The notes: generated by a model from the letters alone, not told the origin. Positions 19,101 through 29,635 are shown, counted from the stretch's first letter. The stretch: DNA of 64,000 nt from Geobacter sp. (GCA_003314535.1 POSG01000001.1:248001-312000), one strand, 5' to 3'. Made by a program: numbers and translations.

Positions 19101-20408
19101 TCATTCCCCTCCTTCCACCCAATCTTCCAGCATGCCGGTCGTAACCGATTTCGGGCGCTCGATTGGATAGCCGAGCGCCCGGTCCCAGATGATGTTGGCC
19201 AGCACACCAATAGCCCTTCCCACGCCAAAGAGAACCGTGTAGAAATCGTAGTCGGTAATTCCGTAATACCAGTGGATGACACCCGACTGGGCATCCAGGT
19301 TCGGCCAGGGATCCTTTGCCTTGCCATGTTCCATCAGTATCGGCGGCGCCACCTTGTAAATCATGTTCACCACCCTGAAGAGCTCATAGTCAGGCAGGAA
19401 CTTCTCGCAGAATTCCTTGAGCGCGGTATAGCGCGGATCAGTCTTGCGCAGGACCGCATGTCCATATCCCGGAATAACCTGCCCGCTGTTAAGAGTGTCC
19501 CAGAGGAACCTGCTCAGGTCGTCCTCGGTCGGCACCCCCCCTCCCAGGCGATGCAGCACCTCCTGGATCCAGCGCAGCACCTCCTGGTTGGCAAGGCCGT
19601 GGAGCGGGCCCGCGAGGCCGTTTATCCCCGCGGAAAGGCTGTAGTAGGCATCCGCCAAGGCCGAAGCCACAAGATGGGTGGCGTGTGACGAGACATTGCC
19701 CGATTCATGGTCCGAATGGAGGATGAACGTCATTCGTGCTGCATCGTCGTATGGCCGCGGTATTCCCATCATGTGTGCGAAGTTGCCGCCGATGTCCAGG
19801 TATCTCCCGGGGGGAATAAAGGTATCCGACTTGTACTTCATCCGGTAGATGTACGCGGCGATTGCCGGCAGCCGAGCCAGGATGTTGCAGCAGTCCTCGT
19901 ACATTGGATCCCAGTAGTCCGCTTTTTTCATCCCGTCGGTATACTTCCTGGCAAAGATGGATTCCCGCTGCATGGAAAGGATGGCGGCCGAGAACATGGT
20001 CATGGGATGGGTATCCCTGGGCATTGCACGCAGGATGTCGAAAACGTACCGCGGAACCTGGGAGCGAAGGCTGAAATCCTCCACCACGGCAAGCGTCTCC
20101 TCCATGGAAGGGATATCGCCGGTCAGGAGAAAATACCAGAACCCCTCCACGTAGGGATATTCGCATCCCGGAACATTCGGCAGGCCATCGAATGTTTCCT
20201 GTATCGTCTTGCCCCTGAAGCGTATCCCTTCGTAGGGGTCCAGCGATGAAATATCCGTCACCAGGCACTTGACGTCGCGGATGCCGCCGATGCACTGCCC
20301 TATGGTAACCTTGTCGATGACCACGTCGCGATGTTTTTTCAGCAGTACGGAGGTACGGGCCCGGTGTATCTGTATTTTTTCCAGAAGCTTTTCCTTCAGC
20401 GTCATCAT
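19101..20408 (-). CDS. gltA: Citrate synthase, eukaryote-like Geobacteraceae type
   Basis: 435 residues. It condenses acetyl-CoA and oxaloacetate, entering the TCA cycle used for acetate oxidation. The catalytic His are in LAGPLHGLANQEVL and PGYGHAVLRKTDPRY; the oxaloacetate-binding HSDHESGNVSSHATHLV block is complete. The long N-terminus (IHRARTSVLLKKHRD) and the overall pattern resemble mitochondrial enzymes; published work on Geobacter sulfurreducens describes such a eukaryote-like citrate synthase across the Geobacteraceae. AAGGAG lies upstream of two adjacent ATGs. The gene follows the M24 peptidase in the same direction. Confidence 0.95.
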   Translation of the reverse strand: MMTLKEKLLEKIQIHRARTSVLLKKHRDVVIDKVTIGQCIGGIRDVKCLVTDISSLDPYEGIRFRGKTIQETFDGLPNVPGCEYPYVEGFWYFLLTGDIPSMEETLAVVEDFSLRSQVPRYVFDILRAMPRDTHPMTMFSAAILSMQRESIFARKYTDGMKKADYWDPMYEDCCNILARLPAIAAYIYRMKYKSDTFIPPGRYLDIGGNFAHMMGIPRPYDDAARMTFILHSDHESGNVSSHATHLVASALADAYYSLSAGINGLAGPLHGLANQEVLRWIQEVLHRLGGGVPTEDDLSRFLWDTLNSGQVIPGYGHAVLRKTDPRYTALKEFCEKFLPDYELFRVVNMIYKVAPPILMEHGKAKDPWPNLDAQSGVIHWYYGITDYDFYTVLFGVGRAIGVLANIIWDRALGYPIERPKSVTTGMLEDWVEGGE

Positions 20409-20463
20409 TCAGGGAACTCTCCTTCAGTCGGCGGGGCTGCCGGATATTCAGATCCTGGCCTTC

Positions 20464-21660
20464 TTACAGGAACGTTATCTCTTCTCTCGAGAAAGTCAGC
20501 TTTTCCAGCCCCTTCCCGGAAATATGGAAGGTGTTCTCTATGCCAACCGCTCCAACGCCCGGAAAGACGAGCTTCGGTTCGAAAGCGAAAACCATCCCGG
20601 TTTCAAGGGGCATATCACTGAACCCGCGGGCAATAAACGGGTATTCATCGATCTCGATACCCACGCCGTGCCCCACGAAGGATACCTGGGACCCCCTGTA
20701 CCCCATGAAGTTGTCTCCATGCCCCTGCCCGGAGGCAAGCGCCAGGCAGGCATCGTAAACATCCCCCCATGGGGTGCCGGGAAGCGCCAGTTCGGTCATC
20801 AAATTCTGGACCGCCAGCATATCGCGATGGCCGTCCTGCAGATAGCCCGGAAGCCCGTCCAGCGCGAAAACCCGGGTCTGGTCAACAAGGTAGCCTTCCC
20901 AACTGCCTGCAAAATCCACGACTATCGGCTGTTCCGGAGCGATCCTGGTCATGCCGCACCCCTGCCCGAAACTCGGGCTCAGGCCGACGCCTCCGAGAGG
21001 GGTGTCGGTATAGGCAGGCACTGCGCCGTCAGCACCGGAGAAGGTATGACCGAAGAGCATCTCCCCGTTGAAGACCCTCATCCTGATATGCCCGAGATGG
21101 CCTGCAAGGCGTGCCGTGTACTCAAGTTCGGCAGCAAGGTCCAGGTCAGTCATGCCTTCCCGGATGACCTCGGCGGCCCGCCTGCAAACCTTGTCCACCT
21201 GAACGGCAGCTTCGCGCATTAATTCCAGTTCATAGCCGGACTTGATCATCCGCACCTTCCGGATCAAGGGCGTTGCATCCGAAATCGTGGCATCGGGAAA
21301 CACTCTGCGGTATCGTTCATAGAAAATCACCGGCAGGACGTCCAGCTCCATGCCGATCCGTTTCGGTTCCGCCAGTCCGTATCCCGAAATGATACCCGGG
21401 ACCTCGCGCATGGACGAGAAGGGGACGATCTCTTTCAGGGCCGATTCCTCCCTTGCGCGCCGGGCATCCCGCCTCACCATGTACAGGGGCTCTCCGTCGG
21501 CAGGCACATAAAGGCAGCCGGATTGAATGGTTCCGGTGAAATAGAACAGGTCCGCATTCTGCAGCACAATGATCGAATCGAGCCCCTCCGAAGCCATCAG
21601 CCCCTGCAGCTTTCGCAGACGAGAGTCCAGTTCGCTTTTCGGTGTCAACAGCTTGCTCAT
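20464..21660 (-). CDS. M24-family peptidase (Xaa-Pro aminopeptidase-like)
   Basis: 398 residues. A creatinase/prolidase N-terminal domain (about 1-150) precedes a pita-bread metallopeptidase domain (about 160-395). The dinuclear metal ligands are all present: two Asp in VDFAGSWEGYLVDQTRVF, His in VGHGVGIEIDEYP, Glu in MVFAFEPKLVF and Glu in AVGIENTF. It probably cleaves N-terminal X-Pro bonds, though M24 members vary. The ATG at 21660 overlaps the upstream acyl-CoA ligase stop; ATG at 21669 is an alternative and lies only 3 nt from GGAGG. It is translationally coupled to the ligase. Confidence 0.87.
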   Translation of the reverse strand: MSKLLTPKSELDSRLRKLQGLMASEGLDSIIVLQNADLFYFTGTIQSGCLYVPADGEPLYMVRRDARRAREESALKEIVPFSSMREVPGIISGYGLAEPKRIGMELDVLPVIFYERYRRVFPDATISDATPLIRKVRMIKSGYELELMREAAVQVDKVCRRAAEVIREGMTDLDLAAELEYTARLAGHLGHIRMRVFNGEMLFGHTFSGADGAVPAYTDTPLGGVGLSPSFGQGCGMTRIAPEQPIVVDFAGSWEGYLVDQTRVFALDGLPGYLQDGHRDMLAVQNLMTELALPGTPWGDVYDACLALASGQGHGDNFMGYRGSQVSFVGHGVGIEIDEYPFIARGFSDMPLETGMVFAFEPKLVFPGVGAVGIENTFHISGKGLEKLTFSREEITFL

Positions 21661-21661
21661 G

Positions 21662-23320
21662 CTAGGCATTTTCCTCCATGTCCTCCAGTTGCAGTTCCAG
21701 GATCGCCATTTCCCGCAACTTGAACTTCTGTATCTTGCCCGAGGCGGTCATGGGATAGGAATCGACGAACTTCACGTACTTGGGTATCTTGTAGTTGGCG
21801 ATCTTCCCCCGGCAGAATTCCTTGACCTCCTCCTCGGTCATCTCCATCCCTTTTTTCACTACAATGGCCGCCATTACCTGCTCGCCGAACTTCCGGTCGG
21901 GAACACCGTAAACCTGCACATCGGAAACTTTCGGATGGGTATAGAGGAATTCCTCGATCTCCTTGGGGTAGATATTCTCACCGCCGCGGATGATCATGTT
22001 CTTGATCCTCCCGGTAATCTTGCAGTAGCCGTTCTCATCCATCACGGCCAGGTCCCCGGTGTGAAGCCAGCCGTCGGCGTCGATCACCTTTGCGGTCTCC
22101 TCCGGCATCTTGTAGTAGCCCTTCATGACCATGTAGCCGCGGCCGCACAATTCGCCCTGCTTGCCCGGCGGGAGCGTTACGCCGGTTTCTATGTCTACGA
22201 TTTTCACTTCCGCGCCGGGAAGTGCCCGTCCGACGGTTGCGACCCGCAGTTCGATGGAGTCCTCGGTGCGGGTCTGGGTAATCCCCGGAGACGCTTCGGT
22301 CTGGCCGTACACGCTGGTGATCTCGGTCATGTGCATGTCGTTCACGGCCCGTTTCATCACCTCGATCGGGCACACGGAACCGGCCATGATGCCGGTGCGA
22401 AGGCTGGTGAGATCGAACGTGTCGAAATCGGGATGTTCCAGTTCGGCGATGAACATGGTCGGAACGCCATGGACCGCGGTGCAGCGCTCTTTTTCGATTG
22501 CCTGGAGCACCTGCAGGGCGTTGAAGGTTACGATCGGCACCATTGCGCAACCATGGGTGACACTGGCCATGACCGCGAGTACGCTGCCGAAGCAGTGGAA
22601 AAACGGAACGGGAATGCAGAGCCGGTCCTTTTCCGTGAACTTCATGCACTCGCCGATATAGAAGCCGTTGTTCGTCAGGTTGTAGTGAGTCAGCATGACC
22701 CCTTTCGGGAAGCCGGTCGTCCCTGAAGTATACTGCATTTGGATGACGTCGTGAATGTCGATGCTCCGTTCGATCTCCCTGAGCGCCTCGTCTGACACGG
22801 AATCCGCCATCTCGTAAAGATCACTGAAATTGATGGTCCCGGCAGGCGTTTCCTCGCCGATGTAGACAACCTGCTTCAAGTAGGGAAGCAATTCGCTGTG
22901 CAGCGTCCCCGGCGCCGAGTTCCGCAACTCCGGGACCACCTCGTAGAGGGTTTCCATGTAATCGATGTCCTTGAAGCCCTTCACCAGGAAAAGGTAGCCC
23001 GAATCCGACTGCTTGAGGATGTATTCGAGCTCTGATGTACGATAAGCCGTGTTGACTGTCACCAGGACTGCGCCGATTTTGGCCGTGGCAAACGAGAGGA
23101 TGACCCACTCGGGGACATTGGTGGCCCAGATCGAGACGTGATCGCCCTTCTTCACTCCCAGCCGCAAAAGCCCCTTCGCAACACGACGGCAGACCTCGTT
23201 GAATTCGAAATACGAGTAGCGCAGGCCGCGATCCACGTAAACCAGAGCGTCGTTTTCCGGGAAACGCCCTGCCATCTGGTCCAGCAAACCACCAATTGTA
23301 ATCTCAAGATTCTTCGACAT
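21662..23320 (-). CDS. AMP-dependent acyl-CoA synthetase/ligase
   Basis: 552 residues. An adenylate-forming enzyme that activates a carboxylic acid with ATP and CoA. The AMP-binding motif [18 protein letters not shown], the [13 protein letters not shown] motif, and the C-terminal hinge and catalytic Lys region ([22 protein letters not shown] and [13 protein letters not shown]) are present. Similarity is to medium/long-chain fatty acyl-CoA ligases; the chain length is not predictable. I chose the ATG at 23320 because GGGGAGG lies just upstream; an open frame continues 32 codons further. Its neighbourhood (citrate synthase) fits fatty or aromatic acid oxidation. Confidence 0.9.
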   Translation of the reverse strand: MSKNLEITIGGLLDQMAGRFPENDALVYVDRGLRYSYFEFNEVCRRVAKGLLRLGVKKGDHVSIWATNVPEWVILSFATAKIGAVLVTVNTAYRTSELEYILKQSDSGYLFLVKGFKDIDYMETLYEVVPELRNSAPGTLHSELLPYLKQVVYIGEETPAGTINFSDLYEMADSVSDEALREIERSIDIHDVIQMQYTSGTTGFPKGVMLTHYNLTNNGFYIGECMKFTEKDRLCIPVPFFHCFGSVLAVMASVTHGCAMVPIVTFNALQVLQAIEKERCTAVHGVPTMFIAELEHPDFDTFDLTSLRTGIMAGSVCPIEVMKRAVNDMHMTEITSVYGQTEASPGITQTRTEDSIELRVATVGRALPGAEVKIVDIETGVTLPPGKQGELCGRGYMVMKGYYKMPEETAKVIDADGWLHTGDLAVMDENGYCKITGRIKNMIIRGGENIYPKEIEEFLYTHPKVSDVQVYGVPDRKFGEQVMAAIVVKKGMEMTEEEVKEFCRGKIANYKIPKYVKFVDSYPMTASGKIQKFKLREMAILELQLEDMEENA

Positions 23321-23651
23321 TAGACCTCCCCATTCATCGCAATTATGAAATCTGTTCCGCAGGCTGCCAACGCCTTGCACTGGGAAACACAGCACGACGC
23401 GTTTCACATCAGGCATTGCAAGTAAAATGTCAGGCTTTAGGCCTGCCGGGACAAATTACGGAAAACACGCTGCCAGCAATCAGTGAGCTTATTTTAACTG
23501 GTTGATTTAAAAGGATTTTATGACTTAACACAGCATGAGTGACAAGTCAAGACATTACTCTATGCGTGTGCCGGCTTTGCAGGGAGCGGAGAAGGGTTGC
23601 AGCGGCAGGCAGGGAAACGGTCAGCAGGAGCAAGAAGGAGCGTCAATCATC
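23321..23651. other. Intergenic region upstream of the acyl-CoA ligase
   Basis: 331 bp without a convincing gene. It contains TCAGGC twice (23409 and 23430) and a short hairpin CAGGC-TTTAG-GCCTG at 23431-23445. These could be regulator sites for the ligase, but no known operator consensus is matched. Confidence 0.4.
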
Positions 23652-24746
23652 TTAACCGGCAAGCGCCTTTTCAACGGCCAGGACCATCGAATCCACGGTG
23701 ATACTGCGACTGCACCGGTCGTTCCTGTCGCACTCTGTGCGGAAGCAGGGCGAGCAGTCGAGGGGGGACTGGACGACAACGTTGCCCGGGCCGCGGGGGC
23801 CGCTCCTCCTGCCGTCGCTGGCACGGTAGAGTGAAACCGTGGGCGTCCCCACAGCCGCTGCGATGTGAACAGGGCCGGTATCTCCCGCCACAACAAGATC
23901 CACTTTCTTCAGCAAAGCCGCGAATCCCTTGAGCGTATAACGGTCCAGCACCCTGGCGCCGGTGCCGATGGACGCGGAAATCCTGCTTACGGCCGTCCGC
24001 TCCCGCTCGTTTCCCCAGGACATGAGGATGGTTGAGTCCGGGTAACGCTCCAGGAGCGTCTTCCCCAGTTCGACCCATCCCTCCTCGTACCAGAACTTCG
24101 CCTGCCAGGTGGTTCCGTAATGGAAAAGGAAGACCAACCCGTCGGAAATTGTCGCAAGGAGGGTCCGTGCCGCCTCGTCGTCCTCGGACGAGGTGGCAAT
24201 GTCCGATGAGAGATTCATCGTGTTGAAATCCTTGCCGAAGGATACGCTCACCAGGCGGAGATACTGGTCGGTTATGTGGTAATCCTGGCGCCTGACGGGA
24301 ATCTGCCGGGTCGTGAAGCACAGGTTGATGGACTCCTGGAGGGTTTCACGGGTGAAGCCGATCCGATTGGACGCACCGCTGAGCCAGCAGACCAGCCCGC
24401 TTTTCAGGTTGCCCTGGATATCGAATACCAGGTCGTAGTCCCTTGATCTCAGGGCATTTCTGACCCGGCCGATTTCTTCCCTGGTGCTGCGGGCGAAGGG
24501 TTTTTTCCTCCATACCTTGGTACGGACCGTATGCAGCATGCTGATCAGCGGATTGCCCTGCAGAATGTCCAGAAATGGTTCCTCCACAACCCAGTCGATC
24601 TCTATGCCGGGTGCGGCTTTGTGCAGGTAATCCAGCACCGGCAGGGCATGGATGATATCGCCCAGGGCGCTCATCTTTATTATCAGGACTCGCACGTTGG
24701 CAGACTCGTATCTTTCAGTCACCGGCCAGGGCCGGCGCATTTTCAT
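23652..24746 (-). CDS. Glycosyltransferase family 9 (heptosyltransferase-like)
   Basis: 364 residues. The GT-B fold of lipopolysaccharide heptosyltransferases I: N-terminal VRVLIIKMSALGDIIHALPVLDYL with the conserved Gly-Asp, and the ADP-heptose-binding block VVAGDTGPVHIAAAVGTPTVSLY near 280-305. It probably adds heptose to the lipid A-core region at the inner membrane. The last part has four Cys in CSPCFRTECDRNDRC, seen in some family members. The start is uncertain: ATG at 24746, or a GTG 17 codons later directly before the family's first strand. Confidence 0.87.
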   Translation of the reverse strand: MKMRRPWPVTERYESANVRVLIIKMSALGDIIHALPVLDYLHKAAPGIEIDWVVEEPFLDILQGNPLISMLHTVRTKVWRKKPFARSTREEIGRVRNALRSRDYDLVFDIQGNLKSGLVCWLSGASNRIGFTRETLQESINLCFTTRQIPVRRQDYHITDQYLRLVSVSFGKDFNTMNLSSDIATSSEDDEAARTLLATISDGLVFLFHYGTTWQAKFWYEEGWVELGKTLLERYPDSTILMSWGNERERTAVSRISASIGTGARVLDRYTLKGFAALLKKVDLVVAGDTGPVHIAAAVGTPTVSLYRASDGRRSGPRGPGNVVVQSPLDCSPCFRTECDRNDRCSRSITVDSMVLAVEKALAG

Positions 24747-24836
24747 TTATGAGGCTCTATGGGCTGGCGTCACCAGCACGGTAGAGATTTACCATGCCGG
24801 ACTCCATACGTTTACAAAAACTTTTTCGGCAACCGT

Positions 24837-26132
24837 TCAATCGTCGAAGTGGCCGGCAGGTCCCTTGTCGGAGTTGAGCAGAGCCGCCTTTTCATTGATT
24901 TTCGATCCGGACCATTCCGCAGGATCCTCGATCCTTGCGGCCTTGGCGCCAAGGTCATAAGAGCCCGCCTTCATGATGGCATCAATCGCAAGCGGTGCGG
25001 AATCGCTGGAATTCAGCACGTTTTTCATCATGCCGTATGCGAAAGCCTCGACTCCGGCCACCATCCGCTCGCGAATTTCCCGCGGCTGGGAAAGCAGCCT
25101 GTTCTCGAAAGGAAGATTGAGGTTCTTGTAGTCACCCGGCTTATACCCCTTGGAGTCTGCAAAGGCAATGATTTCTGCCCATAATTCATCCGACATTCCA
25201 GCGTCCTTCTTCTTGATGAAGCAGCCGTTGTCGTCCAGGATGGCATTGCCGTAATCATTGACTTCCAATCCCCATGAAACCATCTGCAGGGCAGTTGCGA
25301 CATTGGCCTTGGTTGTGCTGGTCCGTGAAGCGATGTCCCTCAAACGTTCCGAGCTGTTTCCCGAGGTTCCGTGCTGCGCTCCCGAAACCTTGTATTTGGC
25401 CAGGGATGCATGAATGGATGCGGTAAGGTCCACCTGGATGCCCTGGGCGTTGGCCTCGATGCCGTGGGTGGTTCCGTTGTTGAGCGCGATCCAGTCAGGA
25501 CATACCGAATGGGCATTCAACCCCTGTATAAGGAACAGCGCTTCCTCTACCGTGGAAAGGCCCGCCTTGCCCTTGATCTCACCCACTTCGGTTTCCAGGC
25601 CAGCCCACCCGGGGATGAAGGGGTTAAGCTCGAGACTGGACAGCAGGTTGTCGGCGTCGGGCAGATGGGAAGCGTCGATGGCAATGGATGTGATGCCCGC
25701 ATCGAAGATGGTCGGTATCTCAACCTTTGCCGTTTCCACGTCTTTGGCGGATTTGATGCCGTAATGGTCGGCATGGATCGCAACCGGCACGGTTATCCCC
25801 ATCTCGTTGCAGAAGGAGTCGACGATCATGGCCATGTTCCAGTAGTTGACCGGGCAATAGGCCTTGGCGCCGCCTTCAGACTTGGCAATCTCAATGATCA
25901 CGGCAGCATTGGCCTTCTGCGCAGCCCGCAATACCCCCCTGATCACGAAAGAGTTCCTGCCGTTTGCCGCCATTGCTATGGCTTTCCCCTTCGCGAGCAT
26001 GGCGCGGTCTATGACCTTGCCGCTGACGATGAGGGCCTTGGAGTTGGGAAACAGCCGGGCCACATTAGGCGGCCTGCCGGTTTCCACGGCTTTCAGAAAA
26101 TCAGCAGAATAGCCGAATGATTTCGTACACAT
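24837..26132 (-). CDS. Class II fructose-bisphosphate aldolase family protein
   Basis: 431 residues, longer than the classical 340-360-residue class II enzymes. The zinc-site motif VPVAIHADHYGIKSA, the NNGTTHGIEANAQG segment and the glycine-rich phosphate loop HGTSGNSSERLRD fit class II aldolases, with extra C-terminal sequence (WAEIIAFADSKGYKPGDYKNLNLPFE). The expected reaction is reversible cleavage of fructose-1,6-bisphosphate to two triose phosphates in glycolysis and gluconeogenesis. AAGGAGGATAATAT precedes the ATG, one of the best ribosome sites in the window. Confidence 0.88.
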   Translation of the reverse strand: MCTKSFGYSADFLKAVETGRPPNVARLFPNSKALIVSGKVIDRAMLAKGKAIAMAANGRNSFVIRGVLRAAQKANAAVIIEIAKSEGGAKAYCPVNYWNMAMIVDSFCNEMGITVPVAIHADHYGIKSAKDVETAKVEIPTIFDAGITSIAIDASHLPDADNLLSSLELNPFIPGWAGLETEVGEIKGKAGLSTVEEALFLIQGLNAHSVCPDWIALNNGTTHGIEANAQGIQVDLTASIHASLAKYKVSGAQHGTSGNSSERLRDIASRTSTTKANVATALQMVSWGLEVNDYGNAILDDNGCFIKKKDAGMSDELWAEIIAFADSKGYKPGDYKNLNLPFENRLLSQPREIRERMVAGVEAFAYGMMKNVLNSSDSAPLAIDAIMKAGSYDLGAKAARIEDPAEWSGSKINEKAALLNSDKGPAGHFDD

Positions 26133-26335
26133 ATATTATCCTCCTTTTGCGGGAGAGCGGGTGGTGAACATCACCGGTCAACATGGGGAAAGGAGTCCAT
26201 GCCATTCCTGGCAGCACACCGGCACAGGCCGCGGGAAACATTCCATTTTTTTCATGTATATCACAGGGATCGGGAAAACTCAAGGCGCTGGAAGGGCACT
26301 ATTTGGCCGTAACGACTGCCGGAACCGGGTTCAGC

Positions 26336-26365
26336 TTGCACTATTTCCCTTCACTCGGTTATACT
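26336..26365 (+). promoter_or_regulatory. Promoter of mnmH
   Basis: TTGCAC (26336-26341), an 18-bp spacer and TATACT (26360-26365). Initiation near 26372 leaves a 19-nt leader that contains the GGAG ribosome site. Confidence 0.6.
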
Positions 26366-26390
26366 CGGGCAAAGTCCATGGAGAAAACGC

Positions 26391-27416
26391 ATGTTCCCAG
26401 CAGTCCCATTCAGTGAAAATTTACTGGACAGTCACCTCCCGGTCGACGTCCGTACACCCCTTGAATACCAGGAAGATCATCTTCCCGGCGCCATAAACGT
26501 GCCGCTTCTCAGCAACGAAGAAAGGGTGGAGATCGGCACCCTCTACAAGAGGACCGGCCCCCACGGAGCGAGAGTAAGGGGGCTGGAGCTCACTGCTCAC
26601 CGTTTTCCGGGAATAGTGGAACAGATAGCAGAAGCGGCATCCGCACGCCCGGTCCTGGTATACTGCTGGCGCGGCGGTCTGCGAAGCAGGACGGTGGCGT
26701 CCATTCTGGATCTGGCCGGCCTCCGGGTCAGCCAGCTTGAAGGTGGCTACAAGTCCTATCGCACATGGATATCTTCATTCTTTTCCCCTTTTCGACCGTC
26801 CGGCCCTCTCGTGGTCATACACGGACTGACAGGCATCGGCAAAACGAGCTTTCTTCAAATGCTCGACAGGGACCGGTTCACCGTGGCAGACCTCGAAGGG
26901 CTGGCCCGTCATCGTGGCTCGGCTTTCGGAGAGCTCGGCTTGCAGCAGGACATCAGCCAGAAAATGTTCGAGAGCCTGCTCTGGAACGAGCTGAGGAAAT
27001 CGCCATCGGGCATGCCCATCATCCTTGAGGGCGAGAGCCGCAGGATCGGCAGGATATTTCTGCCGGGAAACCTTTACGAGGTGATGCACGACGGGATAAA
27101 GATCTGGTGCGAGGCATCGCTGGAAACCAGGGTTGACCGCCTGATCGAAGAATACGGCAGGGAGGAATACCGGGAGGGCATGGCCGAGGCCCTGCAACGC
27201 ATCAGAAAAAGGCTGGGCAGCGACAAATACGGTGAGATACTGGATTCGCTGGAAAAATGGGATCTGCGTGCCTTCATGTCCGAACTGCTCACATCGTATT
27301 ACGACCGGGTATATTACAAGACTCGCGACTGGATTGAAGACCGTGTCATCTCCCTGGAGAATTTCCAGTCTGCCTCCCGTGAGCTTGAAGAATTCCTGTC
27401 CACACGAACCGCTTGA
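26391..27416 (+). CDS. mnmH: tRNA 2-selenouridine synthase
   Basis: 341 residues. It replaces sulfur by selenium in 2-thiouridine 34 of several tRNAs, via a geranylated intermediate, using selenophosphate. The N-terminal rhodanese domain (about 12-125) holds the catalytic Cys92 in VLVYCWRGGLRS; the C-terminal P-loop domain has GLTGIGKTSFL (145-155). Length and both domains match the E. coli protein. GGAG lies 7 nt before the ATG. No selD or selenoprotein gene is adjacent. It implies the organism makes selenophosphate. Confidence 0.93.
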   Translation: MFPAVPFSENLLDSHLPVDVRTPLEYQEDHLPGAINVPLLSNEERVEIGTLYKRTGPHGARVRGLELTAHRFPGIVEQIAEAASARPVLVYCWRGGLRSRTVASILDLAGLRVSQLEGGYKSYRTWISSFFSPFRPSGPLVVIHGLTGIGKTSFLQMLDRDRFTVADLEGLARHRGSAFGELGLQQDISQKMFESLLWNELRKSPSGMPIILEGESRRIGRIFLPGNLYEVMHDGIKIWCEASLETRVDRLIEEYGREEYREGMAEALQRIRKRLGSDKYGEILDSLEKWDLRAFMSELLTSYYDRVYYKTRDWIEDRVISLENFQSASRELEEFLSTRTA

Positions 27417-27438
27417 CTTCATCTCTCCCGCAAAAACG

Positions 27439-27465
27439 AAAGGGCGCCCAACACGGACGCCCTTT
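27439..27465. terminator. Probable bidirectional terminator between mnmH and the chemoreceptor gene
   Basis: AAAGGGCG and CGCCCTTT form an 8-bp stem with an 11-nt loop. The minus-strand arm is followed by CGTTTTTG, so it suits the convergent chemoreceptor transcript best; it may also stop mnmH. Confidence 0.55.
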
Positions 27466-27482
27466 GCCTTGTACTTTGTGTC

Positions 27483-27577
27483 CATCCGGAAAGTCTCTCC
27501 GGGGCCGGAGCGGAACTTCCCCGTCGCTCGAGACAATCTGTCGACTCATGGCTCACTGGTCGGGAGGTTTCCGGATG
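27483..27577 (-). repeat. Inverted-repeat element, copy A
   Basis: A 95-bp intergenic element bounded by 10-bp perfect inverted repeats CATCCGGAAA (27483-27492) and TTTCCGGATG (27568-27577). Read on the minus strand, about 79 bp (27559 to 27481) align without gaps with 38513-38591 at roughly 70 of 79 positions by my hand count. It encodes no protein. It lies between two convergent genes. Confidence 0.7.
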
Positions 27578-27613
27578 AAATCCAACTCATCTCCCCAGGC
27601 CTTGCGCCAGCCA

Positions 27614-29245
27614 TTATGCCGCCAGCCTGAATTTGTCCACAAGCTGCTGCAGCTGTTCCGCCAGTTGGGAAAGCTGGTTAGCCGCCGATGCAGACTCCTG
27701 TGAGCCTTTCGCGCTATCCTGCACGACGTCGGTGATCTGCTGGATGTTGCTGGTTATTTCATTGGTCGTGGCAGTCTGCTGCTCGGCAGCGGTGGCGATC
27801 TGGTTGATCTGCATGGTGACCGTGTTGGCCTGCTCCAGAATCTCCTGCAGAGCCTCGCCAGATTTCGCTGCGTCCACCGTTCCCTTCTCCACTTCCCTTA
27901 CCCCTTCCTCCATCGAGGCAACCGCACCCTTGGTCTCCAACTGGATGGCCTTTATCATTGCGCCGATTTCCTTGGTCGCCTTGGTGGTACGTTCGGCAAG
28001 AGCCCGGACCTCGTCGGCCACTACTGCAAACCCCCGGCCCTGTTCTCCGGCACGCGCAGCCTCGATCGCCGCGTTCAGCGCGAGAAGGTTGGTCTGGTCG
28101 GCAATGTCCTCGATCGTTCCCACGATCTCACCGATCTGGTCGGAACGGTCGCCAAGGCTTTCGACCGTCCGGGCAGATTCCTTCACGCGGTCGGCAATGC
28201 GGTTCATCTCCTGGACGGTATCCTGCACAACGAGAGAACCTGCGGAAGCCGAATCCCCGGCCTGTTTCGAACTCTCCACCGCCATCAGGCAACTCTTGGC
28301 TATCTCGGAACTGGTGCAGGCCATTTCCTCGCTGGCAGTTGCAACGGTTCCTGCCTGGGCCGCCACCTCCTCAGCACCCGTTGCAATCTGCTCCGACGCC
28401 GCATACAACTGGGTGGAAGCGGATGCGACCTGTGCCGCCGTATCCCTGATTGACGACACCATGTCGTGCATGGCCTCCAGCATCCGGTTGATGGCGCGGC
28501 CCAGGTCTCCGATTTCGTCCCTGGCAAATATCCGGATTTTCGTCGAAAGGTCACCATCGGCAACGCGATCCATTGCCTCAGCCACTTTGTTGATCCTGGT
28601 GACGAAATTGCGAATGAGGAAAATCGCGCCCCACAGGCCCAGTATGAACGCCAGTGCGCCGCAGACAATCATCAGCAGGCGTTGCCGCTCATAGTTTTCG
28701 ACTGCGCTCTTTAAGGCTGCATTTACGTTCTCCTGCTGATACTTGACCAGCACGTCGAACGATCTTTGCACCTTCTGCATCTGTGGCTGGGCATCCTTAA
28801 CGAGTACCGACAGGGCTTCCTGGTTCTTGCCTGCCATCACCAGTTCCACAACCCGGTCGTTCGCCTGGTCGGAAAGCGCACTTAACGCCTTGGAATCCTC
28901 AAGCAGTTTCATCCCCTGCTGGTCCTTCTCCAGCTCGCCGAGCTTCCTGAGATTTTCGCCAAACGCGGTGCGGGCCCCTTCTATGGCTTTCTTCTCCCGT
29001 AGCACGGCATTGCGATCATTCATCAGGACGATTTTCTGCACCGACGACCAGAGGTCGCCAATTGATTCAACCGCGCCAAAAACACTGTTGGTCTTGGCAA
29101 AGTCTCCCTTGACGATCCCCTCCATCGAGTCTTTCACCTTCGCCGTGCTGCTCATGCCGAGAAAAAGGATCAGCAAAAGCATGAAAAGAATGAACCCAAA
29201 CACCAACCCCATTTTCGGACCGATTTTCATCTTAGCAAAAATCAT
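27614..29245 (-). CDS. Methyl-accepting chemotaxis protein
   Basis: 543 residues. TM1 (about 11-32), a four-helix-bundle-like periplasmic sensor (33-190), TM2 (about 190-210), a HAMP domain (about 212-265) and a long cytoplasmic signalling coiled coil. The hairpin tip [37 protein letters not shown], conserved in all chemoreceptors for CheA/CheW contact, is intact. There is no C-terminal CheR-binding pentapeptide. The ligand is unknown. The ATG at 29245 has AAGGAGGGG upstream; the open frame continues 27 codons further without support. It is monocistronic. Confidence 0.95.
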   Translation of the reverse strand: MIFAKMKIGPKMGLVFGFILFMLLLILFLGMSSTAKVKDSMEGIVKGDFAKTNSVFGAVESIGDLWSSVQKIVLMNDRNAVLREKKAIEGARTAFGENLRKLGELEKDQQGMKLLEDSKALSALSDQANDRVVELVMAGKNQEALSVLVKDAQPQMQKVQRSFDVLVKYQQENVNAALKSAVENYERQRLLMIVCGALAFILGLWGAIFLIRNFVTRINKVAEAMDRVADGDLSTKIRIFARDEIGDLGRAINRMLEAMHDMVSSIRDTAAQVASASTQLYAASEQIATGAEEVAAQAGTVATASEEMACTSSEIAKSCLMAVESSKQAGDSASAGSLVVQDTVQEMNRIADRVKESARTVESLGDRSDQIGEIVGTIEDIADQTNLLALNAAIEAARAGEQGRGFAVVADEVRALAERTTKATKEIGAMIKAIQLETKGAVASMEEGVREVEKGTVDAAKSGEALQEILEQANTVTMQINQIATAAEQQTATTNEITSNIQQITDVVQDSAKGSQESASAANQLSQLAEQLQQLVDKFRLAA

Positions 29246-29635
29246 TAGTTCCCCTCCTTGCAGCGTGCTGCTTACATTTTCAAATCCCTTGTTCACAGGT
29301 CGTATCGAAACTGGCAATATCTTCATTTATCAATAATATTGGCTATTTTTGATTCTCATTAGTAATGTTCGTCATGCGCTGGCAAAACTTGAAATTATTT
29401 CTTGTTTAATTAACAGACAAACTTAATTCATCTAAATCTCCATATCGACCGCACAAAAAAAGGGTGGCCCTTGGAGAACCACCCTTCTTCCACCATTCAT
29501 AAGCATTTGGTATTAATTGCCCTTCACATCCATCAGGGCAGCAGGCCAGCGCGATGGCTGTGCATCAAAAACATTCGGCCAATCCGGCAAAACAGGCAGC
29601 AAAGGCGAGCAGACGAGCCCGCCGCCTCATTAATC
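29246..29635. other. AT-rich intergenic region
   Basis: About 390 bp between the chemoreceptor start and the metY stop. The part from 29331 to 29460 is strikingly AT-rich and probably carries the chemoreceptor promoter, but I could not identify a clear sigma-28 or sigma-54 site. Apart from the metY terminator I see no gene. Confidence 0.4.
29454..29485 (-). terminator. Rho-independent terminator of metY
   Basis: On the minus strand AGGGTGG and CCACCCT form a 7-bp stem with an 11-nt loop, followed by seven T residues. It lies about 150 bp after the metY stop. Confidence 0.75.

Noticed and set aside
29331-29460. Fur-box-like TAATGAGAATC in the chemoreceptor upstream region
   Set aside because: Only one arm resembles the consensus, and the region is AT-rich, so chance matches are likely.
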